Shown: one piece after another, positions 48,118-62,454 of the stretch | Position numbering within the stretch: position 1 is the first letter of the stretch | Layout of the letters: the number at the start of each line of letters is the position of its first letter | Assembly: GCF_002078875.1 (NCBI RefSeq) | Contig: NC_034414.1 | Span: 32,246,773-32,310,772, forward strand | Length of the DNA: 64,000 nucleotides | Direction: 5' to 3' | Source of the DNA: Numida meleagris | Lineage: Eukaryota; Chordata; Aves; Galliformes; Numididae | The notes under the pieces: model-generated | Databases searched by the model: none | Told to the model about the DNA's origin: nothing | Seen by the model: the letters and a program-made list of their open reading frames with translations, nothing else | Program-made: the position numbers and the translations under genes

Positions 48118-48320
48118 ACAGAATCGTAGAATCATTATAGGTTGGTAAATACCTCTAAGATCCTCAGTCCAACTGTCTGCCTACCACCAATATTGCACAC
48201 AAAAACATGTCCCTAAGTAGTACATTTACCCTTCCCTTAAACGCCTCCAGGAACAGTTACTCTGCCATTTACATGGGAAACCTGTTCCACTGCCTCACCA
48301 CTCTTTGAGAAGAAATACAT
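48118..48320 (-). mobile_element. CR1 copy, 3' end, diverged
   Basis: It opens on the plus strand with ACAGAATCGTAGAATCATTA and GGTTGGTAAATACCTCTAAG, the reverse complement of the CR1 3' tail and adjacent region. It goes on to CACTGCCTCACCACTCTTTG, the typical segment further in. It is 5'-truncated, sense on the minus strand, and more diverged than the copy at 29.3 kb. Confidence 0.9.
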
Positions 48321-49058
48321 ATAAATGACATATAAACGGGAAGGGATTCCTACTTCAACAGTACCTGGATTGTTTAATTGTATGTTTTCAACTCAAGAAG
48401 ATCACACTTAACCAGATCTGAGAAATAGTGACATAGAGTGTTCTGAGACAATAGTATTGTGCCTGTGTGTATTTAATGTTAGTCAACTAAACTTATTTTT
48501 GATGCTTCCTGACTCCTTAATAGTTCAATGCATTCCTAATGTTTCCTTAAGAAGACTAAATTAAGAAGTCCTGAGTATTTAGATTAATATTTCCTGATAA
48601 CATTTTCATTTTAGAAGGTGAATTAGATTAGTAGTTCTGAGTAATTCTGTAGAGTTTTAATCCAGCAGAACTACCCAGGGAATTAAACTACTCTAGATAC
48701 GCTGCAGTAAAATAGGGAAGGTGGACCTGATTATACATGAACACAGTCTGATTGACTTTTTCCTCTTCACATGGTACAAGAAAACATTTCATTCTCCACT
48801 AATGCAAGTTTTGGAGATACTAGTATACATGCACAGAGAAGTAGCTATTGTAGAGAACTCTGCTCTCGTTGAAAAGTCCTGACATGCAAGAGCTTGAACT
48901 CAACTTGATTGTTTTTGTGTCAACTCTACATCTGTTTCACCATACTAAACAACATTCTTGAGATTGTATCTTAGCCAAAATGTGTTTTTGGGGAGAGTAA
49001 TTGAAATCAAAACAGTATGATAATCAAAATATTAAGCAATATTTAAGAAGGCTCCTTC

Positions 49059-49160
49059 CAATAATTATAATTATATAATAATTATATAATTATAAATATA
49101 TTTTATAATTATAAATATATAATTATAAATTATATATTATATTAATAATTATGTAATTAA
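49059..49160. repeat. AT-only palindromic low-complexity tract
   Basis: About 100 bp of nearly pure A and T, made of repeated ATAATTATA and TATAAATATA units that are self-complementary and could extrude as cruciforms. Confidence 0.85.
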
Positions 49161-49299
49161 GACAATATGAATGTACATCTTTGCTTTAGGTGACCAAATA
49201 CATGTTGCTATTCTCTCTTGTGAAAAAAGCCTATTGTTATTTCTTTGACCAATGTAATGTGCAAAACAACAAAGTAATTAACCATTCATGAAAGTAGTT

Positions 49300-49640
49300 G
49301 ACTTCTATTAATGTGCCATTGACCCTAACACCACTATTCAACATTTAAAGGCAAAGGACCATAATATTTATTATGAGGTCAGACATATTGATAGAGCATT
49401 AAAATGAGTCACGTTTAGCTCACTGCATGGGAATTATGTTAATGCAAAAAGTGTTAGAGTTGCAAAGATTTTAAGTGACAGAAATGTTATTTGATCTATA
49501 ATTTCTTATTTGGCATTTATTCTGAAAGAATGCAGAGCAAATGATTTAAGGGGTTTGTGATTGATGTGAAGGTTCAATAAATGTTGAGGTGCAATTTTCT
49601 GCTTACCTGAAGTGATGAATTCTGTGGGAGACAGAGCCTC
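49300..49640. promoter_or_regulatory. Weak candidate conserved element
   Basis: A repeat-free stretch with TTAATGCAAA (octamer-like), ATGAGTCACG (AP-1-like TGAGTCA) and several AATAAATG or TTTATT cores. It is listed only because its sequence complexity exceeds that of its surroundings. Confidence 0.15.
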
Positions 49641-52600
49641 CCTTTTCTGACTTCCCAATTATTATCTTGTTTATTTTTGCATAGAGTTTGGAGAACTCTG
49701 GTCCATTAGAACAGATTGTTATAAACTATGTAATTCTAGAAAAATAATGTAATTTTCTAAATTATTTTCTAATGTATTTGTTTGTAATGAAAATATTACA
49801 CTTCTTGTTTCTATGTGGCCTTTTTCTTATCCTGCATGTGTTTATTGTCTGTTACATGGAGTTTTTTTGCGAATAAGGGGATGAGGGAGAAGAAGCAAGT
49901 ATATCTGGATTTCTGTGTACAATCACTGTACGTGACTGTCGGTGATGTGGATAAGTTTAGAATTCAGATGTAAGTCCACATGAGAGCTGAAAATTGAGTT
50001 CTTTGCTGTTACTAAATTATAGTAATTTTTTCTTTTGGTAATTCTATCACTTTGAACTGTATCCACTATATTTGAGTTATCCAACTGAAAAGAAGCCTAT
50101 TTTCAATTATGAGCAAAACTGAAAGGATAGATCCTGAGTAAAATGTAATTGAATTGGAATACAATTGAGATGTTGGGTTTAATTTTGAGCTTTTCTATGT
50201 ATATTATGTTTTATTGATATATGAAAGTCTCTGGGCTTGAGTTGATTCTAATCTAAAACCTAGTTCATATTTTTTTATGTATGAATTCACAAAAACAAAA
50301 ATGAAAGACTCAAGGAAGCCAAACCTAATTTCCCACTTAAAGTTGCTTTAACTTTACATGTACAAGGCAATTCACAGATCCCCTTAATCATGTGATTAAT
50401 TCTATCACAGTTTGAGGTAAATGGGAGAGATAATTCCTTATTACACATGAATAACTGAGATCACTGGTATGATTTTTCCTGGATTCTGCATTGATTCAGA
50501 TCTCTCCCAGTTCTGTTTTAAATCTTATTCTGCTGCTAATTTCAGTTTTAACCCAGAAAGGGATTTTATATGCCTTCCAAGGCATTTACATTTCAGTGGC
50601 TTTCAGGACATTCTTAGATGTGCATTCTTAGATGTGAAACCTATAGCAAGGGGTAGTTGCTACTTACAAACTTTTAAATTAATAGACTATCTAGAGAAAT
50701 TAAATTTTCATGGCAATGCGAAGCAGTAAATCCTACTGGTGTTTCCTAGAACTAAGGAGACAAAGACTGGTGTAATCTCCAACATTATAGCAGGGGCCAG
50801 TTTTGTGACTGATCTACGTGTGGACATTCTTCTGTCATAGTTTTATATTCGCACTGCATTTGTTTCGTACCTCCAGACATGAAATTGCTAGCACTGTTTC
50901 CTTAATTCCTTTTCAAAATTCATTTTAACACATTAATTTACATTAGATAGCATTTTTATTATTTAATCACAATATTAGACATTCATCTGTTATTATTACA
51001 TGCTAATCTTACTAGTAGATTCTATACTTCATTAGATGTTATTATCTTAGAACTAGATGTCATTTTTTGTTATTGAAATGAAGAATATCAATGTAATTTA
51101 ATTTACATATCAAAAATAGATATCCTTATTGAGCAGGTCAAAATGCTTGAACCATTTCACATTGAATTAAAGTAGGCAAGATGTACAGAACTTTGCTGGC
51201 CACTGCAAGGATTTCAGCCTTCTCTTTTCTTTAGAACATTGGCTTGATAAGGAAGTAAATGCAGTGTGTTGCAGGGTGTTTCAACTTTATTGATATTCCA
51301 TGTCCTCTTGCACCTTATGTTAAAAGAATTGGAATAAATAGTGCTAAGGTATATTCACTTGTTAATATTGGAATTTTTGTCATACCAACTTGGTACTTAC
51401 GTCTGCATACACGTGCATACAGGAAGACACAGTATTTACCACAGAGCTGAACTGGTCTGTAGGAAAGCTGCACTTGCATAGCAAGCAGATTAGGAAAATT
51501 TTTGAGACAACATCCAAAATTAATTTAAAACAGTTTTCTATTTCATTTATTTGTCATCCTTCAACAAGTAACAGTCCCTGTGAAATGTGTGTGTTAACAG
51601 TTCATTTACATTTACATCATTTCATTTATAGACATTTACATCTTTGTGACCAACTAGTTTTTTTTATGACAGGTAGGTTCAAAACGTTGATGATGTTTTA
51701 ATGTACTTGGGCTGCAAAATGTTGATATAAAATTCATGGAGAAACCTTTATTTTGGTGGAAGAAGATGATTTATTATTGCAACACTCCCTGATTTTGCAC
51801 ATGAATAAGATTCTTGAAAATACCTTGGCAGGGCAATCAAAGTTAAATGCTTACTGTGTTTACTTTTTACCATAAAATACAGACCTTTCCCTTTCTGTTG
51901 ATGTGGTATAGTGCTATAATTGAAAACAAAAGTAGCATGGTCAACACAATTCCAGCTCTGTCATGCTTCTCTCTCTGTGGTAGTAGATGGCAAGATAAAG
52001 CCAGTGGTGTCTTTGCTAGTAATTCATGAAATATGTTGAGGGAAAAATCTAGAAATCTAGTGAAAGTGGAAAGGAAAGGGAAATCTTAACAACATTACTC
52101 AACATATGTGATTATACATAAAGAAGTTGTACATATTCATATAATAGTTACATGGCATTTGGAAAATTTAGCTCAGTGAGCCAATAAAAGGCAACATTCA
52201 TACACTTTATCCTAATTATGAAAAGCTTGACTCATCATATAATTATTTCCGAAGTAAAATTGTTTTCTCATATGAAAACATGGCCCATTCAATTAAGAAA
52301 TATCTTTGTATTCTCTGCTATAGCTAAGGAGCAAACAAGAATACAAGCCAGTGTCAAAAGGAACAGAGTCTACTATCTCATATTAATTTCAGCCCAGGTG
52401 CAGTTATGATTTTTGTTATACTTGGAGATGAAGAGAATAATAGGAACAGAACTAGTTTTGACTTCCATGCTTTTTGGTTTGTTTTCTCTTGAAATAAATG
52501 TATTTTTCTAAAACAAACCAATCTATTGGAATGGAAGTGGGATTCAACAGAAATTTTTTTGCTTGAATGTATTTACTTTAATTTATGACAGATGCATTTT

Positions 52601-55098
52601 TTTAGGCTCAGGACAGACTTTTCAACAAAACTGAAAAAGGCTTCTAAATAGTTAGCTGCCCAATGATCAGTATTTTATGTTTCCCTGCTGTCTGTTTAAA
52701 TCTGGGTCTAGAATTTGCCTTGCGCATCTTGCAAGTGTGGGAGGCTGAGCTGCCCAGCTAGTGACATGAGTGGGGGTGGCTTTTCTACTCCTGAGGGAGC
52801 TGTTCAGCTTTTAATTAGTCCAGCAGCCAGATTAAAGAGTTCAGAAGTGAGATATTCACCTGAGGAGTCAGGTTAGATACCACCATTACCTGCTGTATTG
52901 CCAGTGGTAATTCCGATTCCCTGAAGTAGCAGCTTCCAGCTTGTGTCCAGCTATATCTTGGAATGTCTTAATGCTGCTACTGATGGATTACTGTTGGAGA
53001 GCTGCTGCCTTCCACACAGCAGGACTGTTCAAGCATGGAGACAATTGCTCAGGATTAGCAATTATTTGGTATTAGGTCACACATTTGGCATATCACAAAG
53101 TAGTAATGCAAGCATGCACTTGATCTTGTGAGGACCATTACTGGCTGACTTCAGTTACTGTCTTTGGCAGCTGTACTGTGGCAGCAGGACTTTATGCTCA
53201 TTGCTAAGTGGCTCCTTGTGCACCTATAACTATAGTAGAGAACTTGCTATGCTACTCGCTCACTTTCGTGGTCTTTTAAGCAATCATTGGTATCACTGCT
53301 GTATATGGTTGCTTTTTTAACTATACTTTCAATGATAATTTAATCATGATATTGAATTTTTCACAGTAATAAACTAATTCCACATTTTTACCTATTCTGA
53401 AAAATGAAAGGAGCAAAATAATTGTAATTTTTCAGAGATATTGCCTGATTATTCTGCTTAATTTCATGGCTCCCTGGACAAAAACTTTTTTTTTATATTC
53501 TTACATCTTACATCTATATTGCCACAAATTTTAGAAATATTTTAGTTCATTAGATTTAATGCTCAAATATAGTGGTCTACAATACATTAATTTGAAATAG
53601 TGCTCTTGCTGCTTTGCCAGATTTGTCTCAAGATCAATTTTTTGAACTCCCTCTTAATGTTAGAAAACATCTGTGAACCAGCTCTCTCTAATCTTTGGCA
53701 CTCTGGCTGAAGGCAGTTAGAAATGCAGATGAAGCAGTGGTTCTCCAACTCTCATTCTTCAGAGCGGTAGAGCAGGCAAAGAACACTGGTGATTTCTTGT
53801 GGCATCTTTTCTGGATTTTGTGGCTGAAGAAATTGATATATGCCCACTGGAATTTGTGCAAGTCTTTGCAGAGATTTTAGCCTACGGCAGACTGGGCCTA
53901 AAGGAAGCAGTCCCCAAAGAGAGAGAGCCTGCAGCTGTGAATTTAAATGTGTAGTAGGAAATGTCAGATTGCAGACCCAGAAGAAAAGACATGCACTGAA
54001 GACTTAGGGAATTTCTGCCCTAAGATCTATCAACTATTTTCAGAACCATGAAGCAGAGAGCTGTTTATGTTTGTTACTACTTTTTAATTCCTGTTGGCAG
54101 TGACATGCAGACTATGAAATGTGTTAGGCTTGATTTACATAAATCAGAAGGTTGTCAGCATCTTCCCTTTAGATGTCTATGTTGCCTTAAAATCCAAACT
54201 GATGACCTCATTGTAACACAAATAAATAGTGTTGGTAAATGTTATTATAAATTTCCTCTATTACTGAACATACAGATGGAAATGCAAAGTTAGAGTTTGT
54301 TATATTTTCTTACATACACTGTGCTTTGTTACCAATCTTCCATATTTTTGAAACATTTTTTTTCCATTACCTAAACAGGATTGATTCTGTTTTTCACAGT
54401 GCTTGACCATATTCACTAAATTTGGTCTTCTGTTGAAAATATAATTTCCTTATTGGTATACCTCATTGTATCGATACAAATGTAATTTTGAGGTGCTTTA
54501 GCTGTCCATCATAAAGAAATAAGAAAAGAAAGGAAATATTTTCATCTCTTAATTTAATGATTATTTCTCTATGTCATCAAGTATTTGAGAGTGCGGATAT
54601 GTTGTAGGAAAGAGTAAGGGAAATACTGTAATTATAATCAGAAAAGTTCTAGGTAATTTCATGATTGCTAAGAACATCTGTAATTTTGCATGCTTGTAGC
54701 ATACTAGGATTACTCAGTTGATTAGATGTATTGTTAGATACTTATATTAGGGATGGTTGTTCTGTTTTATCCTGAGGCATTAATTTCTCATGAAAGGAAT
54801 TTACTGATCTCAGTGCACTAATCACTTAATGATTCAACTTTCTGGTTCACAGTATTCATATTTTTTTAACATAAACACCATTTTTTCCTAGATTTCAGAA
54901 TAAATAGTGAGATTTATGTAAAATGCACAATTGTCCTTAGAAATCTTGAATTTTGTACAGTCTGTCCAAGAAGATTTTGGTTTGTCTGTCATAGTTATAG
55001 TATCAAAATAACAGTATTTTTTTGAGTTGCCATTAATATATAGCATTTTGCAACATGCATATCTGTAATTTTTATTACATAGGCACTGCCCTTCCACC

Positions 55099-55153
55099 TT
55101 TCTATATTCTATATAAATTTATATATTATAAATATTTCTATATTCTATATAAA
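55099..55153 (+). repeat. 19-bp direct repeat around an AT spacer
   Basis: The sequence TTTCTATATTCTATATAAA occurs at 55099-55117 and again at 55135-55153 without a mismatch. The two are separated by 17 bp of A and T. Confidence 0.9.
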
Positions 55154-57947
55154 GTGGGACTTTATGCTACTAAAGGATAGATTTCTGCATTTGAATCTGT
55201 TTTTAGTGTTTTCCTTAGTGGATAGTACCAGCTATGTGAAATCATCTTGTCACTTGAAACAAACTGCTTAGGCCTGGACTTTTTAAAATAAAACTTTTTT
55301 TCTTTTATGTCACCCTTATAAATGTGCCATTTCCAAATTCTTCTTCTTCCTTGCTTTTAAAATAATGAAAAGACTAAAAAGACTATGCTTGTAATTAAAA
55401 GTCATTTTTAAATAACCTCAGAAGATTGTTTCTAGAAATCAAAACATCTTCATGGTACCATTTCTAAGGAAAGAAAGACAAGTGACTGGGATCCCATACT
55501 TTTTACTGTAGTCTACATTAATTATCTTCTATTAAAAAATGACAAAGACCTTTTTGAAAGGGAATCTGGCACTCTTTCCACAGAAATGATGGCAGACACC
55601 CTACTCTCTGCTGATTTCTTGACACTTCTAATTACCTGTATTCATTTGAAATCGTTTCCTTTGTAGTGAGTTATTGGCATGATTTTCAGAGAACAAGAGG
55701 AAAATGGAAAACATTTTAGCAAGTTAAGGAAAAAAAGTCAACAGTATCATTGTTTGCAGCTTTTGTTGAAACTACCTACGTGAGTCATTTGAGGGACATG
55801 AAGGTAAATGAAAGGTTATACTTTGCCCTGCACGTTGTCACTGGTATTTGTAATGTCAATAACTGTAGAAGGTTGTCAGGAAACTGGAGAGATAAAGGTC
55901 AATAGCAATGACAAATATATCATTGTATGTGTTTGAATATGCAATATCAGCCTAATCTCATGGTGGAGGTTTTCACACCCTGGAAATATCAATCAGGTAC
56001 TGTATCAGAACTATCCATTGTTTTCTGTGTACTTAGAATTAAATGGGAGATCAGTAGATTTAAGTTTTAGCATGTTTATTTTTTCTGGATCATATTTTTT
56101 TCATTCAGTACAGAGAAGCAAGTTATTGTCAAAAAGATGTTTTCCATGGAATAAAACACCAACAGACGGAAAAACAAAACAAAAAAAAAAGAGCAAGCAT
56201 TATTCTGGGTTCATTAATTTGTTATAGGGCATTGAATGTTAGTTCATATTTAACATGTGATATTGCCACAGCTTCCAAATTGTTTTTGCAAACCATGGCT
56301 TTCTGATAATTGTATGTAATACCATTTTTTCCCCTATATTAACAAAGACAATGGCATCTAATTCAAAGTGCCTTTAACAGAAATAGAGGCACTATATTTT
56401 TTCATGAACTATAGCAGTTTTTAAGAGCTCTGTTAAAGAAAGCAACCACGACATACAGTTAAATGAATGTGTAAAGGAATAATACTTTAGAGAGAATTAT
56501 CTTACAGTTGTACGCATCAAAACACCGGAATCTGACTTGTTACAAATGTGGCCCTGATTTAGGAAAACTTCTCATTTGACTTATAGGAGTGCTCAATCAC
56601 AATTCATTGCCTTGTAATGTGGTTTTCTGTGATTATGAAAAACAGCAAAATGAAAGTTGAAGAACATCAGTGCATCACAAGACACTGACAGTAGAAACAG
56701 CACTTAGTTCAGGGCAAGACTTGAGGTAGGAAGGTAGGGGAAGGACACGAGCATGGAGATGAGCTGTGAGAACAGCAGGAAGTAAGTATTGCAGCAAGAG
56801 TCTTGTTTGAGAGACAATTGGAAGAAGTACTCTTTCTGAGTAGAGTATATGAAAAAGTGAATATGGGGAGCTAAGGGAAAAGTGAGCACAAATAATATGC
56901 TGATTAGAGATATGAAGTCCAATATAGTGAAAAAGTATTGCAGACACCATAAAGGCACAAAGATATTGCTACATGGACCAGAACTGTGCAGAGCAATCTG
57001 TATGAATCATCTGCAAATCTGAGTTTTTAAGATAAGCCAACCAAAAAAAAATTCACTGGTTAGTGATCTCACTCTTTCCCCGAAAACTGCTTCCCTTTCC
57101 AAGATGCAGGTCCTTTGCACTGCTAGGGTACCCTGTGAAGGGCCCTAAAATTCTGACAACTTCAGCACATAGAACTTTGTGGTAGCTTGTTGTTGAATGA
57201 CTTGTGGTTCAAGCTTTATTCGATTTACAAAAACAGGGACTGACTTCAGTGATGCCCCTTCTGAGCATATTTAACACTGAGTTTTAATTTTGTAAGCCCC
57301 ATTATGTACTTAATTACTATTTTAAAATTCATAGGTCTATGCTGCTCAGCAAAGCATTTAAGAATATGTTTGTAAGAATATGTCTACCAAAGTTCAGAGA
57401 GTTTAAGGAAGTCCTTGAAGAAGTCCGCTGTTGGCTGAAGTGTTTTCCGTGGGTCGTTTCCTAGAAGTACTTTTGACCTCCAAATACGTTTTTTCCTGAG
57501 GGTAAACATTCTAGCTGAGTTTCCCAGAACATAATAATGACTGAAAAGGTAGCAACCCCTATTACATTTATAAAAGTGTATCCTTCCTTTCCTAGCTAAT
57601 TTTAGACCATATCACCCAAATAATTTGGAAGACTTTTTCAGATTGTTAAAAGAAAGTCATCCCAATTTATAAGAAAAATTACTCTTTGAAATATTACAGC
57701 TTTAGATAGTATCTTGCTTTTTCAGACACATTATATATGTACTTTAATTAAATCAGTTATTTAAATGCAGTTCAATAAATGATTAAAATAAATGTTACAA
57801 TACTGTCTGAGAAATGGGCTTGTAGTCTGAGACTGTCCATTGCATATCCTGTTGGCCTATGAATTTTGGTTTATGCTGAAATTTTTGTCTTCCACATACA
57901 TATGGCGCCTGGCACAAATGATGATTGATGCATCTGATAATATATGA

Positions 57948-58123
57948 TTCTCTTTTTTTCTCTCTCCATGAGTCCCTTCTCCCTTCCCTCTTTTTCTTCA
58001 CCTTTAACTCCCCTCTTCTTCCCCATTTCCATCTTCTCCATATCTGTCTCTCATTCATCCTCCTCTCAGTCACCCCCTTCTCTTTCCTCTCTCTCATCAT
58101 TCTCTCTCTCTCCTCCTGTCTGT
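57948..58123 (+). repeat. Second long polypyrimidine tract
   Basis: About 175 bp dominated by C and T, with CTCTCT and TCCTCC units. The overlapping Ser/Leu/Phe-rich frames on the plus strand and the Arg/Glu/Lys-rich frame on the minus strand come from this composition. Confidence 0.85.
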
Positions 58124-61100
58124 GCTGTGGTACAAGGGTTTTCCTTTAAAGCACTTTTAAAGGTACCTGTTTGCCTGTTGCTTTGTTAGATTTCAGCCCT
58201 GCCTCTCTCACACACATACAGGCATGTGATAAGTTCTCCATCTGAAAACAGTCCCGGCCCTTATTATTGATCAGCACTTCTTAGATTTGCTATTTTCACT
58301 CAAATGCTTAATTATATCATTGTCCAAGGTCTATATTCAAGATCATGACATTGCTACAAGATGACTGCAATTATAAGGCTGTGAGGAGACAGTCACATGG
58401 CTGTTTTGAATCTGCATTTTGCCGCTCTGGAATGGGGATAATTTTTCAGCAGTTGCAACCTCTGTGTGTTTTTGTGAGCAAGAAACAAGAATGACTTCAC
58501 AGTGTGCTACATAGCTATCATCTTGTCTCCTATACTATGAATATACTGTGAAATACGTGACTGAGAATTAGATGCTCCCAATACCTTGATAATTTGTAGG
58601 CCAAAATGTATTTCCTTGAAAATTGAAAAAAATTAAATACTTCTGAAGTATGCATTTACCTCCTGTACTTATGTGAACTGATAGATCACATAGAATCAGG
58701 CTGATGGATTTTCTGATTTTGTTAGCTTGGATAAGCTTCATATAGACAGGGAAAGTTCTGTAGCTACAAATACCTGAAGCAAACTTTCTAGTTTGTGGGA
58801 CATTACCAGTTACCAAGAATACCTCAGTATTCCTTCTCAGATAAAATCTCCTTCTCAGTGCTGTACTTTGTTTTAATTTGCAGGGATTCAGCATGTGAAC
58901 ACTGGAGTCTAGTCTTTGGAAGACTTCAGAAGAGCACTGTCCTGCTCCAGAGTGAGTACTACCTATCCTCTCGTAGAAGAGGAGTGTCCATACATTGACA
59001 GTGGTCCATAATAAAGCAGATCTTTCCTACTCATTTTCTCTACTTACAATCTAGACCTTTATTTGCATTGCTTAATAAATATCCCAATATCATACGTTAT
59101 CTATTTTATTGTCGGGTAAACTACACAGATCAATGTGTATATGCAATAATGGTAAAACCTTCTGCTTTTTAAGAACTTGCGAAAGTACTGAAAATAAATT
59201 GGTTCACACATGAATTTATTCTTATTAAAAGGAAGATTACTGTATATTTTATAATACATAGATACAAATATAACAGACCTAAAAATAGACTCATGCATGT
59301 ATCTCCCAGTTTCCACCTTGCTATTTAATGCATAATTTTAAAACCCTCACATGTGAAATGATTTTTATTTAGAAATGCATATTTGTGATTTCTTTTTGAC
59401 AAAGAAAGGCCTTTTGTTCTGGTTTCTTCAACAGAACCTCATTTTGTGACTTTCTACTGTCCCCTAGTGGCATGTTAATCTTTGTAACTACTGTGATATT
59501 GCCATTCTGCATTGCTTCTGCGCTTTTCTGTTTCTTTGAGACTATCATTAACAAACATTTAAAATACTATTAAACAACCCATCAACTGACTGTGGAAGCC
59601 ATAACATTGCTCTTTAGTCCAAGCGGTCCTTTCAGATATTTTAAAACGATATAAACAAAGCCAGCAACCATATGCTATCTATATAATGCATTACTTCATT
59701 ACAGTAAACATTTCAGATTTGCAGAATGTTGATGCAAACCTGATGAAAGAAAAATGTTATTAGTTGTGACGAGCCTATACATACCCTACAGTAGCTAAAA
59801 TGTAATTTGTGACAGGTTAGAGAATTGTCAGTAGTCTTAGAGTAGGCACTCCAGCTATTCCTTTTCTTTTCTTCCCTTTAAGCTCACACTGCATTACCAT
59901 TAGATTGTTTGCAAATTTTCTATACCCCACAGTGTCACTTTTACATCAAATATTAATATATTGCAGAGAAGTACAATATTAGTAGCTTTGTCAGCTGATA
60001 GCTATTGAAAATGGACGTCTTAAGTTTTTCATGTGTTATATGTGCTCACATTTCATAGCTTTTGCTTTCTTAAATGCATAGTTGCATTTTCTTTCTTCTG
60101 GGTGTATATGTATGCATCTCCTTTCTTCACATTCATTAAGACTCACATGTTTTCTCAATTACATATAGTTTTTGATTAGGGGATGCTGGGTTTTTGTTTC
60201 ATTCTTCTTTTCATTTTTGTACTCAACCAAAAGTAGTCTCTGCTGTCATGGGCTTCAGTGATTAGTTCTCCCATGCTGATCATAGATTTTATGATAGATA
60301 CTAGAATATTTCTTTATCACGTTTTATGTGTATATATAAAGATCTGATATTGCAGATTATTACCTGTAATTTTATATGATGAGTCACATTTAATATAGGA
60401 ATTTAGTTCTTCCTCAGATTTGGAAAATCTGAATAAGATAATTGAGAATTTTAGTGTACTCAAATAAATTTTGAAGGAAGGTGTACAATCCCAAGGACAT
60501 GTATATATAAATATTTCCTGAAACCAAACATTCACTCACACGCATAAATTCAGATTTAAAAGAATGAGAATTCCTTTAAACTACTTTTTTTTTCCTCTTG
60601 AGGTTAACAAAATAGAGGTTATCAGAAGAAACGCATGTTTAGGATCTACCATACTATTTTTAGTAGATAGCTGTAAAAACTGACAGAACTGCAAGTACAA
60701 GGTATAGTGAAATTTGGCCCATTAACTCAACATTTTAGGAATCAAGGAGAGATACAGTGCATTAATGGCTTCTTGGCACTGTCATTGGAGTATTATGCTC
60801 CAAATAACCATCCCACTAATAGAAATGTTTTATGCTTTTATCTTGAATGGGACTAAAAGTGGAAACCCTTCAGCCATCATATTTTCTTGAAGTGGTACAT
60901 TGTATGCCCTGGTTCATTATATGCCCTGGTTGGGAAATGAGAAAGAACATGGTATGACATTGTATACAATTAATATTGTTAAAAAGACGATACAAATTGG
61001 TGCTGGCTTTTGAGACTTTTCTGTCTTCAGCACTTATATTGTGACTGTGTAGATCTGCTTATCTATCCTTAGGATTGATTAAGAGATCCCAAAAGAAAGA

Positions 61101-62436
61101 CCCAGAATGCTGTCACTTTGGGCACATACACATAAAAATGCAACCAATGTTAACACTCTCTTCGTATCATTTTTCAGATGTGGAAAGGAGTCATTTTAAA
61201 CTCTTCAGATTATTTAGTCTTACAAGAAAGCTAAAAATCTGTTCCTCTTTATTTGTACATTTTCATATAATGTGGTGCAGCTTTCAAAATTGCTTCTTTG
61301 ATGACATTCTTTTCAAACAGTAAAATCTCAAACTGAAATGTAGAACTTTTGCAGCTTTCTTTCCTGCAAATTTCTGAATTCTTTAAATATAATCCTTCAG
61401 TAAGCAGATTTGTATTATGATATAGCTGCTGTGTTATTGGAAACACTCAAATTACTTTGACAGGCTAAAACGGAGTGGAATTTTTTCTTTGAAATGTTGT
61501 GTAGCTTTGTTTAGTGAAACATAGCTTGTTCATAGCCTTAGTTTAAAAAATAAAATTATACATAAGCTTTTTATTAAGAGGCTATCTGTTTGTCTAAACA
61601 ATTTCCTCAAAAAAGCTTGCAATAAGTTTCCCTAATTCTTACTAAGATACTGAGAAGATTAGAAAATAGATGGCTTCTCTGTAAATCACTGGAATAATAT
61701 AATGCTATCAGTGGCCTACTTGCCCAAAATTAGTTTTCTCCAAAACATCTAATAAAGCTAAGCAGTCTCACTTTTTACAACTTGGGAGACTATCTAAACA
61801 GAATGAACAGATTTATAGGGTTGTTTTTACTATGTGTCACTAGGATTACAGTTTACATTTGCTTTTGAAACTTATTTGACATTCATGGTACAAAATACAG
61901 TCAGAATTCTCATTAAAGTTCTTCATAAATTACAGTCTCAATAGTGTTGTTACCTCCCCCCCTCAATGAGGAAAAATCCATGCATATGCACATTGTGTGG
62001 TTTGGATTTGATGTTATTTTCATATTACTATTAAATAAAACCATAAATTGAAACACCTGCTGATGAATGTATAAAGAATGATTATGTAAATTGCTCAACT
62101 CACAACTAACTTAAATAACAAAGTATTTTGTCACTGTATTTCATAGAGCAACAGGTAAATGCTGTCACGTCTAACATGGTAATTATTTTCTTTTGTCACC
62201 CTAAGAAGTTATTGCTTATGGAGGTAAAATCAGGATTAGATTTTTGAAAGGTAGAATGTTGTGCTTTTCTGGAACCTGTTCTTGTGTGAATCATAGGTAT
62301 ACAACATTATGTAAGATGCTGACATCTGATGTTGAAGGTATTTTCTGAATATGCAGTGTTGTGCTCTGTGATAAACTACAGTTATATGCAAATACGTTAA
62401 ATCTAGCTGGGGAAAAGTGTGTGTAATTGCATACAG

Positions 62437-62454
62437 TTTTTTTTTTTTTTTTTT
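62437..62454. repeat. Poly(T) run, 18 nt
   Basis: An uninterrupted run of 18 T in the distal flank. Confidence 0.9.

Noticed and set aside
57795..58189. Overlapping frames on both strands
   Set aside because: They are produced by the polypyrimidine tract and have only two or three residue types.
60903..60931. Two copies of TATGCCCTGGTT 17 bp apart
   Set aside because: A short local duplication of a kind common in AT-rich DNA, with no further structure.
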